Shown: piece after piece, positions 55,632 through 64,000 of the stretch
Position numbering within the stretch: position 1 is the first letter of the stretch
Layout of the letters: each line of letters starts with the position of its first letter
Assembly: GCA_001314865.1 (NCBI GenBank)
Contig: LJZR01000014.1
Span: forward strand, 62,001 to 126,000
Direction of reading: 5' to 3'
DNA from: Phormidesmis priestleyi Ana
GTDB taxonomy: Bacteria; Cyanobacteriota; Cyanobacteriia; Phormidesmidales; Phormidesmidaceae
Length of the DNA stretch: 64,000 bases
Translations under genes and position numbers: made by a program
The notes under the pieces: generated by a model
Seen by the model: the letters and a program-made list of their open reading frames with translations, nothing else
The model's database searches: none
Told to the model about the DNA's origin: nothing

Positions 55632-57602
55632 TTAAGAGGCAGAGGCTGTAGACAGAGAGCGTTTGCGCCGAACTGGACTCTGCTTAGCGCTGTTGCCGTT
55701 GTCGTCAGGGCTGTCAGTGACTGAACTTCCTTCTCTCAATGCGCTGCTTGCTGCACTAGCGGCGGTTCCGTCAAAATGCTGGAGCATCAGAACGGTCACG
55801 GGATACTGTTTGGGCAGTTCGCGGCGGACAAAGCGGCGCATGTCTTCTTCTAGTCTGGACTGTAGTCCTTCCCAGTTTACGCTGGGGCGATCGCTATTAG
55901 GATTTTCAACCACCTCTTTCCATCGTTCGCTCAGCGATTTTTTCACTGTAATAATTGCACCGCGCTCCCACTGTTCTTGGGTTTTGACGGTCACTACGCC
56001 ACGTAAATTAATCGCAGGATCGCCTAGTAGTTTGCCCTTCCCATCTACTGTGGCCGAAACGGTAATAATCCCATCTTCAGCCAGTTGCTGACGCTCTTTG
56101 AGAACCCCGCGCTCTACAATACCGGTGCGCGAAGCATCGACTAGCTCAATGCCTGCGGTCACTTTACCGTCCACCTGCATACTGGTAGACGTGAGCTTAA
56201 TGACATCGCCATTATTGACAATCGCTGCATTACCTTCTGCAACGCCTAGCTGGTGGGCCATCTCAGCATGCTTAACTAGCATGCGGTGCTCACCGTGGAC
56301 TGGAATAAAGAACTTAGGCCGAGTTAGCGCCAGCATGAGTTTGTGATCTTCTTGATAGCCATGACCCGACACGTGAAGGCCTTTCTGCTTGCCGTACATT
56401 ACTCGGGCACCTTGCTGCATCAGCTTGTCAATGGTGCCAACAACGCTGATGGTGTTACCCGGAATGGGGTTAGAGGAGAAGATAACTGTGTCACCCTGCT
56501 GGATTTTGATTTGACGATGAGAACGATTGGCAATTCGGGTTAGGGCTGCCATAGGCTCCCCTTGAGAGCCTGTCGTGAGGATCATTGCTTTTTCGTCAGG
56601 GCACTGTTTAAGCATGTTGAGTGGCTTAAATAGGCTATCAGGTGCGTTGATATAGCCTAAGTTGCGAGCATGGGAGATCACATTGAGCATGGATCTACCC
56701 ACAACGAACACATCGCGTTTGTGCTTTTGTGCTAGCTCTAGCAGCATGCTGACTCGATGAACTGAGGAGGCAAAGGTCGTGACAAATAGGCGTCCTTTGG
56801 CGTCGTTGAATTCCCGATCTAAGTTGGGAAATACCGCCCGCTCGGAAGGAGTGTTTCCTGGAATTTCGGCATTAGTGGAGTCGCTAATTAGGCACAGTAC
56901 GCCTTTTTCTCCATATTCAGCGATTTTTTGAAAGTCAAAGAACTCGCCGTCTACAGGGGTGTGATCGACTTTAAAGTCGCCACTATGAATGATAGTCCCC
57001 ACGGGTGTTTCAATCGCCATGGTGAAGCTGTCGGCCATGGAGTGCGTGTTGCGGATGTATTGGGCTTTGAAATGCTTGCCAAACTGAACGATATCGCGAG
57101 GGCCTACGCTGTGGAGTTTTGTGCGATCGCTCACGCCTGCTTCTTCGAGCTTGCCCTGTAGCAGCGCCATAGCTAAGCGGGGGCCATGAATCACCGGAAT
57201 ATTGAACTGTTTGAGGTGAAAGGCAATTCCACCGATGTGGTCTTCATGACCATGCGTGACGATCATGCCTTTGATTTTGTGCTGGTTTTGTTTGAGGTAG
57301 GTAATATCTGGTAGGACGATATTGACCCCATGCATGCCCTCTGTCGGGAATGAAAGCCCAGCATCTAGCAAAACGATTTCGTCGTCATACTCAAAAACGC
57401 AGGTATTTTTTCCGATTTCATGCAGTCCACCCAATGGAATAATTTTGAGTGCTTTTTCTTGCTGACTTGCGCTGCTGCTTTGAGTGCCTCTCGCACTTCT
57501 AGCTTGGCTCGTTCTGCTTCTGCTAGGGCCATTGTTCTGGCTGTCTTTAGTGCTGTTTCTGGGGGTGGGATTGCTGTTGTTGTCGGTTGTACTTCTACTC
57601 AT
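55632..57602 (-). CDS. rnj: Ribonuclease J
   Basis: RNase J is a 5'-3' exonuclease and endonuclease. The 656-residue protein has a Ser/Thr/Asn/Arg-rich N-terminus of about 50 residues, then the metallo-beta-lactamase core: GGLHEIGKNTCVFEYDDEIVLLDAG, the zinc motif THGHEDHIGG, NTHSMADSF, HSGDFKVDHTP, and the beta-CASP region (SDSTNAEIPG, TTGSQGEPMAALTRI, HVSGHGYQEDHKLML, IPVHGEHRML). The C-terminal domain and a basic tail follow (RRKRSLSTASAS). GGAATCTAC precedes ATG 57602. In many cyanobacteria it follows dapA closely; here about 1 kb separates them. Confidence 0.96.
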   Translation of the reverse strand: MSRSTTDNNSNPTPRNSTKDSQNNGPSRSRTSQARSARGTQSSSASQQEKALKIIPLGGLHEIGKNTCVFEYDDEIVLLDAGLSFPTEGMHGVNIVLPDITYLKQNQHKIKGMIVTHGHEDHIGGIAFHLKQFNIPVIHGPRLAMALLQGKLEEAGVSDRTKLHSVGPRDIVQFGKHFKAQYIRNTHSMADSFTMAIETPVGTIIHSGDFKVDHTPVDGEFFDFQKIAEYGEKGVLCLISDSTNAEIPGNTPSERAVFPNLDREFNDAKGRLFVTTFASSVHRVSMLLELAQKHKRDVFVVGRSMLNVISHARNLGYINAPDSLFKPLNMLKQCPDEKAMILTTGSQGEPMAALTRIANRSHRQIKIQQGDTVIFSSNPIPGNTISVVGTIDKLMQQGARVMYGKQKGLHVSGHGYQEDHKLMLALTRPKFFIPVHGEHRMLVKHAEMAHQLGVAEGNAAIVNNGDVIKLTSTSMQVDGKVTAGIELVDASRTGIVERGVLKERQQLAEDGIITVSATVDGKGKLLGDPAINLRGVVTVKTQEQWERGAIITVKKSLSERWKEVVENPNSDRPSVNWEGLQSRLEEDMRRFVRRELPKQYPVTVLMLQHFDGTAASAASSALREGSSVTDSPDDNGNSAKQSPVRRKRSLSTASAS

Positions 57603-58593
57603 GTAGATTCCTTTTTATACGAGTTGTAATGTTGAAAAACTTGAATGTGAAAACTTAAATTTGAATTTAAGAAAGCTTGGCATCGGAGCATTTTTCTGGC
57701 TCAAGACGGTCTGTATCGGTTGACCGCTTTTGATGGCCGCTCTGAACGTAATCGATCCGTGTCAAACGATTTTTATGCTGCAACTTTTATGCGGCGAGGA
57801 TGCCTGTGATGTAGTTTTGGGGGACTGCTCATAAAGGGTGATATAGACAATTTAAGTGGAGATAGGCCTACTTTTTCTTAACCTACTTTTCCTCAATTTA
57901 TTGGCTCAATTTATTAGATAGATAGGTTAAACCCACTTATAAAAGGACAGCCCAAGGGACAGTAGAGGTAAAAGAATAGTAGAGGAATAGATTTGGTTAG
58001 AGAGATAGAGGTCTGGGGAAAGGTTAGATTTTATAAATTTTATAGAGGGAATAGGTTTTGGTAATGGGTTTCTTGATTTTGGGTAAATAGATTTCTTGAC
58101 GGAGCCCTGAATGAACAACTGATCTAACTAAACAGCCTGGTTTTACAAAGAAGTTAAAAAAGCAGTATGTCATCTGCCTATATAGCTATTTCAAGCGATT
58201 GCGGTAGGTTTGGTTTGTGTGGGCTTAGCGATTGTGCGGCTATTGAGAGCCCTGGAAAACGCTTTGAACGTTGAGACTTCTCAGGAGAAGGGTTTCTCTG
58301 AAAATAAAATGCACTGACTCTATCATCTCGTCTATGAAGGTTAAGTCTAGTGACCTCGTTGCCTCTTTGTGTCCTGGCGGTGTTTCTTCTTTCAGTGTTT
58401 CTTCTTTCAGTGTTTCTTTAGTTTGTTTCCTTTCAGCGACTGATAAGTAATAGATATTAGTTTCGGCGGGCTTAGAATCTAAGGGCAGCCAGTCATGTTA
58501 TAGAAGACTGTTGCGGCATCGAAACTATCTTTATATATATATCTTTCAGCTATATATATTTTCAGCTAGGCCTGCTTAAAGCCAGTTATCACT
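57603..58593. other. 1-kb gap between dapA and rnj
   Basis: No gene is supported; the minus-strand frame at 57927-58118 is low complexity with a Lys/Pro/Ser/Ile bias. The stretch is AT-rich with a 15-base repeat TGTTTCTTCTTTCAG (58381-58410, plus a partial copy) and TATATATA runs near 58533-58560. Confidence 0.5.
58381..58420. repeat. 15-base tandem repeat downstream of dapA
   Basis: TGTTTCTTCTTTCAG occurs at 58381-58395 and 58396-58410, followed by a partial copy TGTTTCTTTA. Confidence 0.85.
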
Positions 58594-59559
58594 CTAGTCT
58601 ACTGTCAGCATACCTAATTCTAACAGTGTGGTTCTTACCCTCTGTTTTAGTTCAGACGATCCTTCGCATAGTGGTGGCCGGCAGTTACCGACTTTCCAAC
58701 CCTGAAGTTCTAGTGCAATCTTTAAAGGAATGGGGCTAGTGACTGAAAACAGAACCTTAAACAGAGGAACCAATCGAAGGTGTAAGGCAGTGGCCTCACC
58801 GACTTGACCAGTTTGGTAGGCGCGAACCATTTTTTGTAGCAAGTTCCCTGCCAAATGACTTGTTACGCTCACAACTCCTACAGCGCCTATTGATAGCATC
58901 GGGAGTGTTAGAGAATCGTCTCCAGAGTAAATCTCGAAGTCGTTAGGACATAGCCTGCTAATTTCGCTGACTTGATCAAGATTCCCACTTGCTTCTTTGA
59001 TAGCGACGATATTGGGGATGGCTGCTAGCTGGACGACGGTCTCAGGCAGCAGGTTACAGCTAGTACGCCCAGGTACATTGTAGAGCATGATGGGTAAATC
59101 AGGGACGGCTTTGGCGATCGCGCTAAAGTGACCAGCCAATCCTGCCTGAGGGGGCTTGTTGTAATAAGGGACAACCTGCAAAGACCCATCTAGTCCTAAT
59201 TTCGCAGCCTTTTGAGTCGCTTCAATGGCCTCTTGTGTACTGTTAGAGCCTGTCCCTGCCAAAATTTTTGCCTTTCCACCGACAGCACTTTTCACGGCTT
59301 TAAAGAGGTCGTACTCTTCATCCCAGGTGAGGGCGGGCGATTCACCTGTTGTCCCACATACTGCGATCGTGTCTGTACCATGATCCGTTAGGTAGTTCGC
59401 CAGCTTCTCAGCCTCTGGATAGTTGACCCCTCCAGAGGGTAGAAAAGGGGTTGCCATCGCGGTCAATACTCGGCCAAATCTAGGCTCGGTTTCTAACCCA
59501 TCTGCCTTTTGAAATCCATCTAAGGTAGACGTGGGAATATCAGCGCTAGTCATACTCAT
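58594..59559 (-). CDS. dapA: 4-hydroxy-tetrahydrodipicolinate synthase
   Basis: DapA condenses aspartate semialdehyde with pyruvate, the first committed step to lysine and diaminopimelate. The 321-residue TIM barrel has [30 protein letters not shown], the catalytic Tyr in [16 protein letters not shown] and the Schiff-base Lys in [10 protein letters not shown]. The ~25-residue N-terminal lead is longer than in E. coli but common in cyanobacteria. Start ATG 59559 or 59553 (two codons later) cannot be separated. asd lies 62 bases upstream, so the substrate maker and user are co-transcribed. Confidence 0.96.
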   Translation of the reverse strand: MSMTSADIPTSTLDGFQKADGLETEPRFGRVLTAMATPFLPSGGVNYPEAEKLANYLTDHGTDTIAVCGTTGESPALTWDEEYDLFKAVKSAVGGKAKILAGTGSNSTQEAIEATQKAAKLGLDGSLQVVPYYNKPPQAGLAGHFSAIAKAVPDLPIMLYNVPGRTSCNLLPETVVQLAAIPNIVAIKEASGNLDQVSEISRLCPNDFEIYSGDDSLTLPMLSIGAVGVVSVTSHLAGNLLQKMVRAYQTGQVGEATALHLRLVPLFKVLFSVTSPIPLKIALELQGWKVGNCRPPLCEGSSELKQRVRTTLLELGMLTVD

Positions 59560-59621
59560 TGCCTGCTAATTTCGGCCTTTTGGTTTCCGGACTGGTCATA
59601 GTTTGATTCCCAATTATCGAC

Positions 59622-60671
59622 CTATGCAGCGACGGGCGACTTGAGCTTAAGCCATTGCTTACTGACGACAAGCTCTGCGATTTGGACTGCATTGAGTGCA
59701 GCCCCTTTGCGAATCTGGTCACCGCACAACCATAGCTCCAGCCCAGATGGATGAGATAGATCTTGCCGAATTCGGCCAACTAATACATCGTTTTCTCCGC
59801 TGGCATCTATTGGCATCGGAAAATAGTTGGCATTCCAGTCTTCTACGAGCTGAACGCCCTGTGCCTGTTCAATGGCTTCTCTGGCTTCGGCCACATCGAA
59901 CGGCTGTTCAAACTCTATATTGATAGCTTCCGAATGAGCTCTGAGAACGGGAACCCGAATGCAGGTCGCTGAAATTCTAAGATCGGGCAGGTTGAAAATT
60001 TTGCGGGTCTCGTTGACCATTTTCATTTCTTCCTCGCAGTAGCCCTGTTCGTTAATGGGCGTGTTGTGCGGGAATAAGTTGAAAGCTAGTGGATATGGAA
60101 AGCTCTCGGTCAGTGGTTTCTCCCCGTTTAAAATGGCTTGGGCCTGCTGTTTAACCTCTGCCATGGCCCTTGCCCCAGCGCCGCTAGCGGACTGATAAGT
60201 CGCGACAATGATTCGCTTGATGGGCTGAACTCGCTGAAGGGGCCATAGCGCCACGCTCATCAAAATAGTGGTGCAATTTGGATTAGCAATAATGCCCTGA
60301 TGACTTTCGGCGGCTTCAGGGTTAACTTCTGGCACGACTAGCGGAACTCGGCTATCCATTCTAAAGGCGCTGGAGTTATCGATCATTAATGCGCCCGCTT
60401 CAATGATGGTGGTTGCCCATTGTTTAGAGGTTGAGCCCCCTGCCGAAGCGAGGACGATATCAATTCCTTTGAAGGCTTCTGCGCTGACGGCTTCGACTGC
60501 GATCGCCTGTCCCTTAAAGTTAATTTTACTCCCCGCTGAACGAGGAGACGCCAATAACTTCAACGACTTCAGCGGGAAATCGCGTTCTTCTAGCAGCTGA
60601 AGAAGCTCAGTCCCCACTGCTCCAGTCGCCCCTAAAATGGCCACGTTGTAAGAATCAGGCAAGTTAAACAT
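59622..60671 (-). CDS. asd: Aspartate-semialdehyde dehydrogenase
   Basis: Asd reduces aspartyl phosphate to the semialdehyde shared by lysine, threonine and methionine synthesis. The 349-residue protein has the NADP-binding VAILGATGAVGTELLQLLEERDFP, ASAGGSTSK, DNSSAFRMD, the catalytic Cys in GIIANPNCTTI, TYQSASGAGARAM and the His/Arg-containing RVPVLRAHSEAINIEF. All are typical. It is first in an asd-dapA operon and divergent from tig. Confidence 0.97.
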   Translation of the reverse strand: MFNLPDSYNVAILGATGAVGTELLQLLEERDFPLKSLKLLASPRSAGSKINFKGQAIAVEAVSAEAFKGIDIVLASAGGSTSKQWATTIIEAGALMIDNSSAFRMDSRVPLVVPEVNPEAAESHQGIIANPNCTTILMSVALWPLQRVQPIKRIIVATYQSASGAGARAMAEVKQQAQAILNGEKPLTESFPYPLAFNLFPHNTPINEQGYCEEEMKMVNETRKIFNLPDLRISATCIRVPVLRAHSEAINIEFEQPFDVAEAREAIEQAQGVQLVEDWNANYFPMPIDASGENDVLVGRIRQDLSHPSGLELWLCGDQIRKGAALNAVQIAELVVSKQWLKLKSPVAA

Positions 60672-61024
60672 CCTCCTGCTTAAGTCACACAGCTTAAAAT
60701 TACATAACGATGAAAATTATATAGTTTCTGCTTCTGCAATCACTATACATCAAGTGAAACGGCCCCTTTGGGGGGACTTCGCTGTTTTCTTTCCGATTTC
60801 GTTGAGAGAGATAAATTCCAGTAGAGATCTTGAGTTTATTTAGAATCAATATAATGGGGTGTATGATGTCTTACTGCAATGCATGACTCACTTTATCGTC
60901 TTATCCGTACCAGCTAGACGTTGTCCCAATTGTCTTGAAATTCTGATCGGATTTGGTTTATGTCAGCAGTGTGTGGCACTGTGAGATCTGATCACCAAAG
61001 TATTTGTCCAAACCAGATTTGTAT
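60672..61024. other. Divergent promoter region between asd and tig
   Basis: The 350-base gap has no gene. It carries AT-rich tracts (60690-60725) and a TATAATG at about 60850-60856, either of which may be part of promoters for the two divergent operons. Confidence 0.45.
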
Positions 61025-62473
61025 ATGAAAGTTACCCAGGAAAATTTGCCCGATAGTCAAGTCGGACTGGAAATAGAAGTTCCCGCAGAACTCACTAAGC
61101 AGAGTTATGAGAAGGTTTTGCGCGACTATATGAAGTCGGCTAATGTCCCTGGATTTCGTAAAGGCAAAGTCCCGCGTCAGATTTTGGTTCAGCGCATCGG
61201 AGCTCTACAGCTTAAAGCCGCCGCACTAGAGGACCTCCTGCAAAAAACGATCGAGCAGGCGGTGAAGCAGGAAAAAATAGAAGCACTAGGAAACTATCAG
61301 CTGCGTTCAGATTTTGAAAAACTGCTAGGCGAATACGAGCCAGGTGCCGCAATTACAATTTCTGCCTCCGTAGATGTCCCGCCTAGAGTGACGGTGAGCG
61401 AGTACAAAGGGCTATCCGTAAAAGCTGAAGAGATCAAGCCTGTTGAAGGTCGAGTCGATGAAACGCTAGAGAGCTACCGCGAGAATTTAGCGACTCTGGT
61501 GCCAGTAGAAGACAGAGCCGCTCAGGAAGGTGATGTGGCCGTCGTTGACTTTGTCGGTAAGGCTGAAAATGCGGAAGGGGAGCTAGAAGCCTTTGAAGGT
61601 GGTAGCGCCGAAGATTTTCAAGTTGAAATTAAGACGGGGCGCTTTATTCCTGGCTTTGTCGAAGGCATCATTGGCATGGCGCTAGAGGAGCAAAAAGAGG
61701 TAGAAGTCACTTTCCCTAAAGACTATCCTCAGGCAGAGCTAGCCGGTAAACCCTCCACCTTTAGCATCACGCTTAAAGAGCTAAAGGAAAAAGAGCTGCC
61801 TGATATTGACGATGACTTTGCTGAAGAGGTGAGCGAATTTGAAACGCTTGAGGAACTGCGAAAATCGCTAGAAGAGCGTTACCAAAAGGAAGCGGCTGAC
61901 GCTACCGAGAGCAACATTGAGCAGGCATTGCTTGATGAACTTGTCACCCATGTTCAAGCCGAAATCCCAGATACGTTAGTGAAGCGTGAGGTTGACTTTA
62001 TCGTGAACCAAACGGCGATGCAGCTGAGTCGGCAGGGTATTGACTTGAGTAAAATCCTGACGAAGGAACTGGTCGATGGTATGCGCAGCAATGCTCGGCC
62101 AGAGGCGATTGAGCGACTAAAACGAACCCTGGCCCTAGGCGAGATTGCCAAGCAAGAAGCAATTGGGGTGGAAGAAGCTGAGATTAAGGCGCGCGCCGAA
62201 GAAATGATGGCTAAGGTGGAGAATCCTAGTCAGGTCGATCCGGGTCGTCTGAATGAGGTGGTCAAGGAAGATCTGATGAAAGAGAAGATTTTGACCTGGC
62301 TGAAGGAAAATTCGGAGGTTGAACTGGTGCCTGAAGGATCGCTTGCGCCTGCGGAGCCTGAGGCGTCTGAAGAATCTTTAGAGGAATCAGAATTCTCAGA
62401 GGAATCTGAAGTTTTAGAAGACGATGATGAGGCTACGGCAGTTGAGGTTGAGGTGGTCAGCGACGGCAAGTAG
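61025..62473 (+). CDS. tig: Trigger factor
   Basis: Trigger factor is the ribosome-bound chaperone and prolyl isomerase. The 482-residue protein has the ribosome-binding domain (PGFRKGKVPRQIL signature, about residues 42-54), the FKBP-type PPIase (EGDVAVVDFVGKAENAEGELEAF, then GRFIPGFVEGIIGM) and the long helical C-terminal domain. It ends with an acidic tail of about 45 residues (Glu/Ser-rich). I chose ATG 61025; an upstream TTG at 61004 would add seven residues. It is followed by clpP and clpX, the usual tig-clpP-clpX order. Confidence 0.95.
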   Translation: MKVTQENLPDSQVGLEIEVPAELTKQSYEKVLRDYMKSANVPGFRKGKVPRQILVQRIGALQLKAAALEDLLQKTIEQAVKQEKIEALGNYQLRSDFEKLLGEYEPGAAITISASVDVPPRVTVSEYKGLSVKAEEIKPVEGRVDETLESYRENLATLVPVEDRAAQEGDVAVVDFVGKAENAEGELEAFEGGSAEDFQVEIKTGRFIPGFVEGIIGMALEEQKEVEVTFPKDYPQAELAGKPSTFSITLKELKEKELPDIDDDFAEEVSEFETLEELRKSLEERYQKEAADATESNIEQALLDELVTHVQAEIPDTLVKREVDFIVNQTAMQLSRQGIDLSKILTKELVDGMRSNARPEAIERLKRTLALGEIAKQEAIGVEEAEIKARAEEMMAKVENPSQVDPGRLNEVVKEDLMKEKILTWLKENSEVELVPEGSLAPAEPEASEESLEESEFSEESEVLEDDDEATAVEVEVVSDGK

Positions 62474-62732
62474 TCGTTAATCTTTCTTCGAGAGGGGCTC
62501 TGATGCTATATCAAAGGCGATGCCTTTGCATGTTTGTCTCTTCATGTCGGGCTTTTCATGGTCTGCTCTAAAGGCTTCCTGAAAGGACAGGGCATTGCTC
62601 TTGGAGGGAAAGCTTATGGTTAAGGAATGTCGAAAATAGATTGATTCGTTACAGTGGTATCGCATCTTTGCGCTTGAGTTCGGGCTCGGATGCGGTACAT
62701 TAAGCACGTATATAGGCAGCTGTTTCATTTTT

Positions 62733-63377
62733 ATGGATACATCGATTTTTCAGGGAAGTGCTCAAAACGTAGTTCCTATGGTGATTGAGCAGTCAGGACG
62801 AGGTGAACGGGCCTTTGATATTTACTCTCGGCTACTGCGCGAGCGCATCATCTTTTTGGGGACGCCTGTGATGGATGATGTGGCCGATTCTATTGTGGCC
62901 CAACTGCTGTTTTTAGATGCTGAGGATCCCGAAAAGGATGTGCAGCTGTACATTAACTCTCCCGGTGGGTCAGTAACTGCAGGCATGGCTATTTATGACA
63001 CCATGCAGCAGATTCGTCCGGATGTGGTGACGATTTGCTTTGGGTTAGCAGCAAGCATGGGCGCGTTTTTGCTCTCGGGTGGCGCTAAGGGAAAGCGGAT
63101 GTCTTTACCTAGCTCCAGAATTATGATCCATCAGCCTTCAGGTGGCGCACAAGGGCAGTCGGCTGATATCGAAATTCAAGCTAAAGAAATTTTGTATCTG
63201 AAGAAGCGTTTGAATGAAATGCTCGCAGAGCACACAGGTCAGGACTTGGCGCGGATTGAGGCAGATACGGAGCGAGACTTCTTTATGTCTGCTGAGGAAG
63301 CCATGACCTACGGCTTAATCGATCAAGTGGTGACCAGAGAAAAGCTGGCTGAAACTAAGCTGACTGCAGTAGGGTAA
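62733..63377 (+). CDS. clpP: ATP-dependent Clp protease proteolytic subunit
   Basis: ClpP forms the barrel protease fed by ClpX. The 214-residue protein has the full triad: Ser108 in GLAASMGAF, His133 in IMIHQPSGG and Asp182 in ERDFFMS. It also has the N-terminal [19 protein letters not shown] and [20 protein letters not shown]. In cyanobacteria, this clpX-linked copy is the ClpP that pairs with ClpX. clpX starts five bases after its stop. Confidence 0.97.
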   Translation: MDTSIFQGSAQNVVPMVIEQSGRGERAFDIYSRLLRERIIFLGTPVMDDVADSIVAQLLFLDAEDPEKDVQLYINSPGGSVTAGMAIYDTMQQIRPDVVTICFGLAASMGAFLLSGGAKGKRMSLPSSRIMIHQPSGGAQGQSADIEIQAKEILYLKKRLNEMLAEHTGQDLARIEADTERDFFMSAEEAMTYGLIDQVVTREKLAETKLTAVG

Positions 63378-63382
63378 GGGTT

Positions 63383-64000
63383 ATGTCTAAGTATGACTCG
63401 CATTTGAAGTGTTCTTTTTGTGGTAAGTCACAGGAGCAGGTTCGTAAGCTCATTGCAGGCCCTGGCGTTTATGTCTGTGATGAGTGCGTTGATCTCTGCA
63501 ATGAAATCTTAGACGAGGAGTTGTTTGACTCTAATTCCTCTGTGGCTGCGCCGGCTCCTCGCCGTGAGCAGTCGCCAGAGCGTCGGCGCAAGTCGCCTTC
63601 GCCGATTTCACTGAATCAAATTCCTAAGCCACGCGAGATTAAAGCTTATTTAGACGAACATGTGATTGGCCAAGATGAGGCTAAGAAGGTGTTGTCGGTA
63701 GCGGTGTATAACCACTACAAACGTTTGAGCTTTATCAATGCCGATACGGTTGATGGTGAAGATGAAGATATTGAGCTGCAAAAGTCGAATATTTTGCTAA
63801 TTGGGCCGACGGGCTGTGGTAAAACGCTGCTAGCGCAGACGCTGGCGACCATTTTAGAAGTGCCGTTTGCGGTTGCAGATGCGACGACGTTGACCGAAGC
63901 CGGCTATGTGGGTGAGGATGTTGAAAATATTTTGCTGCGATTGCTACAGGTCGCGGATTTAGATGTAGACGAAGCCCAGCGCGGCATTATTTATATTGAC
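63383..64000 (+). CDS. clpX: ATP-dependent Clp protease ATP-binding subunit (partial, cut by window end)
   Basis: ClpX unfolds substrates for ClpP. The 206 codons present begin [20 protein letters not shown]; the zinc-binding Cys10, Cys13, Cys32 and Cys35 are all there. A linker with PEPR-type basic residues follows, then [22 protein letters not shown], the Walker [34 protein letters not shown] and the start of Walker B (GIIYID) at the window edge. It is in an operon with clpP (5-base gap). The rest lies beyond the window. Confidence 0.96.
   Translation, partial: MSKYDSHLKCSFCGKSQEQVRKLIAGPGVYVCDECVDLCNEILDEELFDSNSSVAAPAPRREQSPERRRKSPSPISLNQIPKPREIKAYLDEHVIGQDEAKKVLSVAVYNHYKRLSFINADTVDGEDEDIELQKSNILLIGPTGCGKTLLAQTLATILEVPFAVADATTLTEAGYVGEDVENILLRLLQVADLDVDEAQRGIIYID

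Noticed and set aside
57927-58118. 63-codon minus-strand frame in the dapA-rnj gap
   Set aside because: Low-complexity Ser/Pro/Ile/Lys composition from AT-rich DNA.
1-64000. Mobile elements, prophage or defence islands
   Set aside because: No transposase, integrase, terminal inverted repeat with target duplication, phage structural gene or known defence gene was recognised. The CHAT protein is exported and not next to any CRISPR component.

Overview
The window is a 64-kb piece of a cyanobacterial chromosome. This rests on a photosystem I cluster (psaF-psaJ-psaL), a ferredoxin-type glutamate synthase, Tic22- and Tic21-like chloroplast-lineage proteins, many cyanobacteria-restricted families (DUF2996, DUF2555, DUF3370, DUF1997, DUF4332), the HIP1 octamer GCGATCGC scattered throughout (for example 4045-4052), and an RNase E whose C-terminus carries the cyanobacterial polyarginine peptide. 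The species cannot be named from the sequence alone; a filamentous or Leptolyngbya-like lineage would fit. No insertion sequence, prophage, CRISPR array or rRNA was seen. One tRNA gene (Pro, UGG) is present.

Layout. 1-4.3 kb: a secreted matrixin-like protease, a Tic21/DUF3611 membrane protein, a DUF924 protein and a small membrane-anchored protein. 4.7-6.9 kb: gmd and fcl, which make GDP-L-fucose. 7-14.4 kb: DUF2996 protein, purH, an esterase, a DUF2555-like protein followed by coaBC, a sugar-1-phosphate transferase and Tic22. 14.7-19.2 kb: tRNA-Pro, a DUF4332 protein, a Ycf52-like acetyltransferase, a double ACT-domain protein, an alpha/beta hydrolase and tsaD. 19.6-22.7 kb: psaF-psaJ-psaL, ald, and a Rof-like small protein. 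22.9-31.7 kb: the most unusual block, with a secreted DUF3370 protein, a 1729-residue exoprotein that joins a two-partner-secretion domain, a beta-helix and a C-terminal CHAT protease domain, and a gamma-glutamyltransferase-like gene 12 bases behind it. 31.7-34.1 kb: a membrane HExxH protein and a DUF1361 protein. 34.3-42.7 kb: glutamate synthase, a phosphodiester-glycosidase-family exoprotein and a mannose-6-phosphate-isomerase-type cupin. 43-49.6 kb: an IscA-like gene, then the str operon (rpsL, rpsG, fusA, tuf, rpsJ) and a Lon-substrate-binding-domain protein. 49.6-57.6 kb: pheA, DUF1997, rnhB-rne and rnj. 58.6-64 kb: asd-dapA reading left and tig-clpP-clpX reading right, with clpX cut by the window end.

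How the genes work together. Much of the window is core information processing and proteostasis (str operon, RNases E/HII/J, trigger factor, ClpP/ClpX) with nitrogen and amino-acid metabolism (glutamate synthase, alanine dehydrogenase, pheA, asd, dapA). A second theme is envelope and export: GDP-fucose synthesis, a sugar transferase, and several exoproteins.

A genome-wide trait visible here is a large number of short, nearly perfect tandem duplications with units of 9-28 bases. Inside genes every measured unit is a multiple of three; between genes units of 14, 16, 17 and 28 also occur. Several form or abut the ends of genes.
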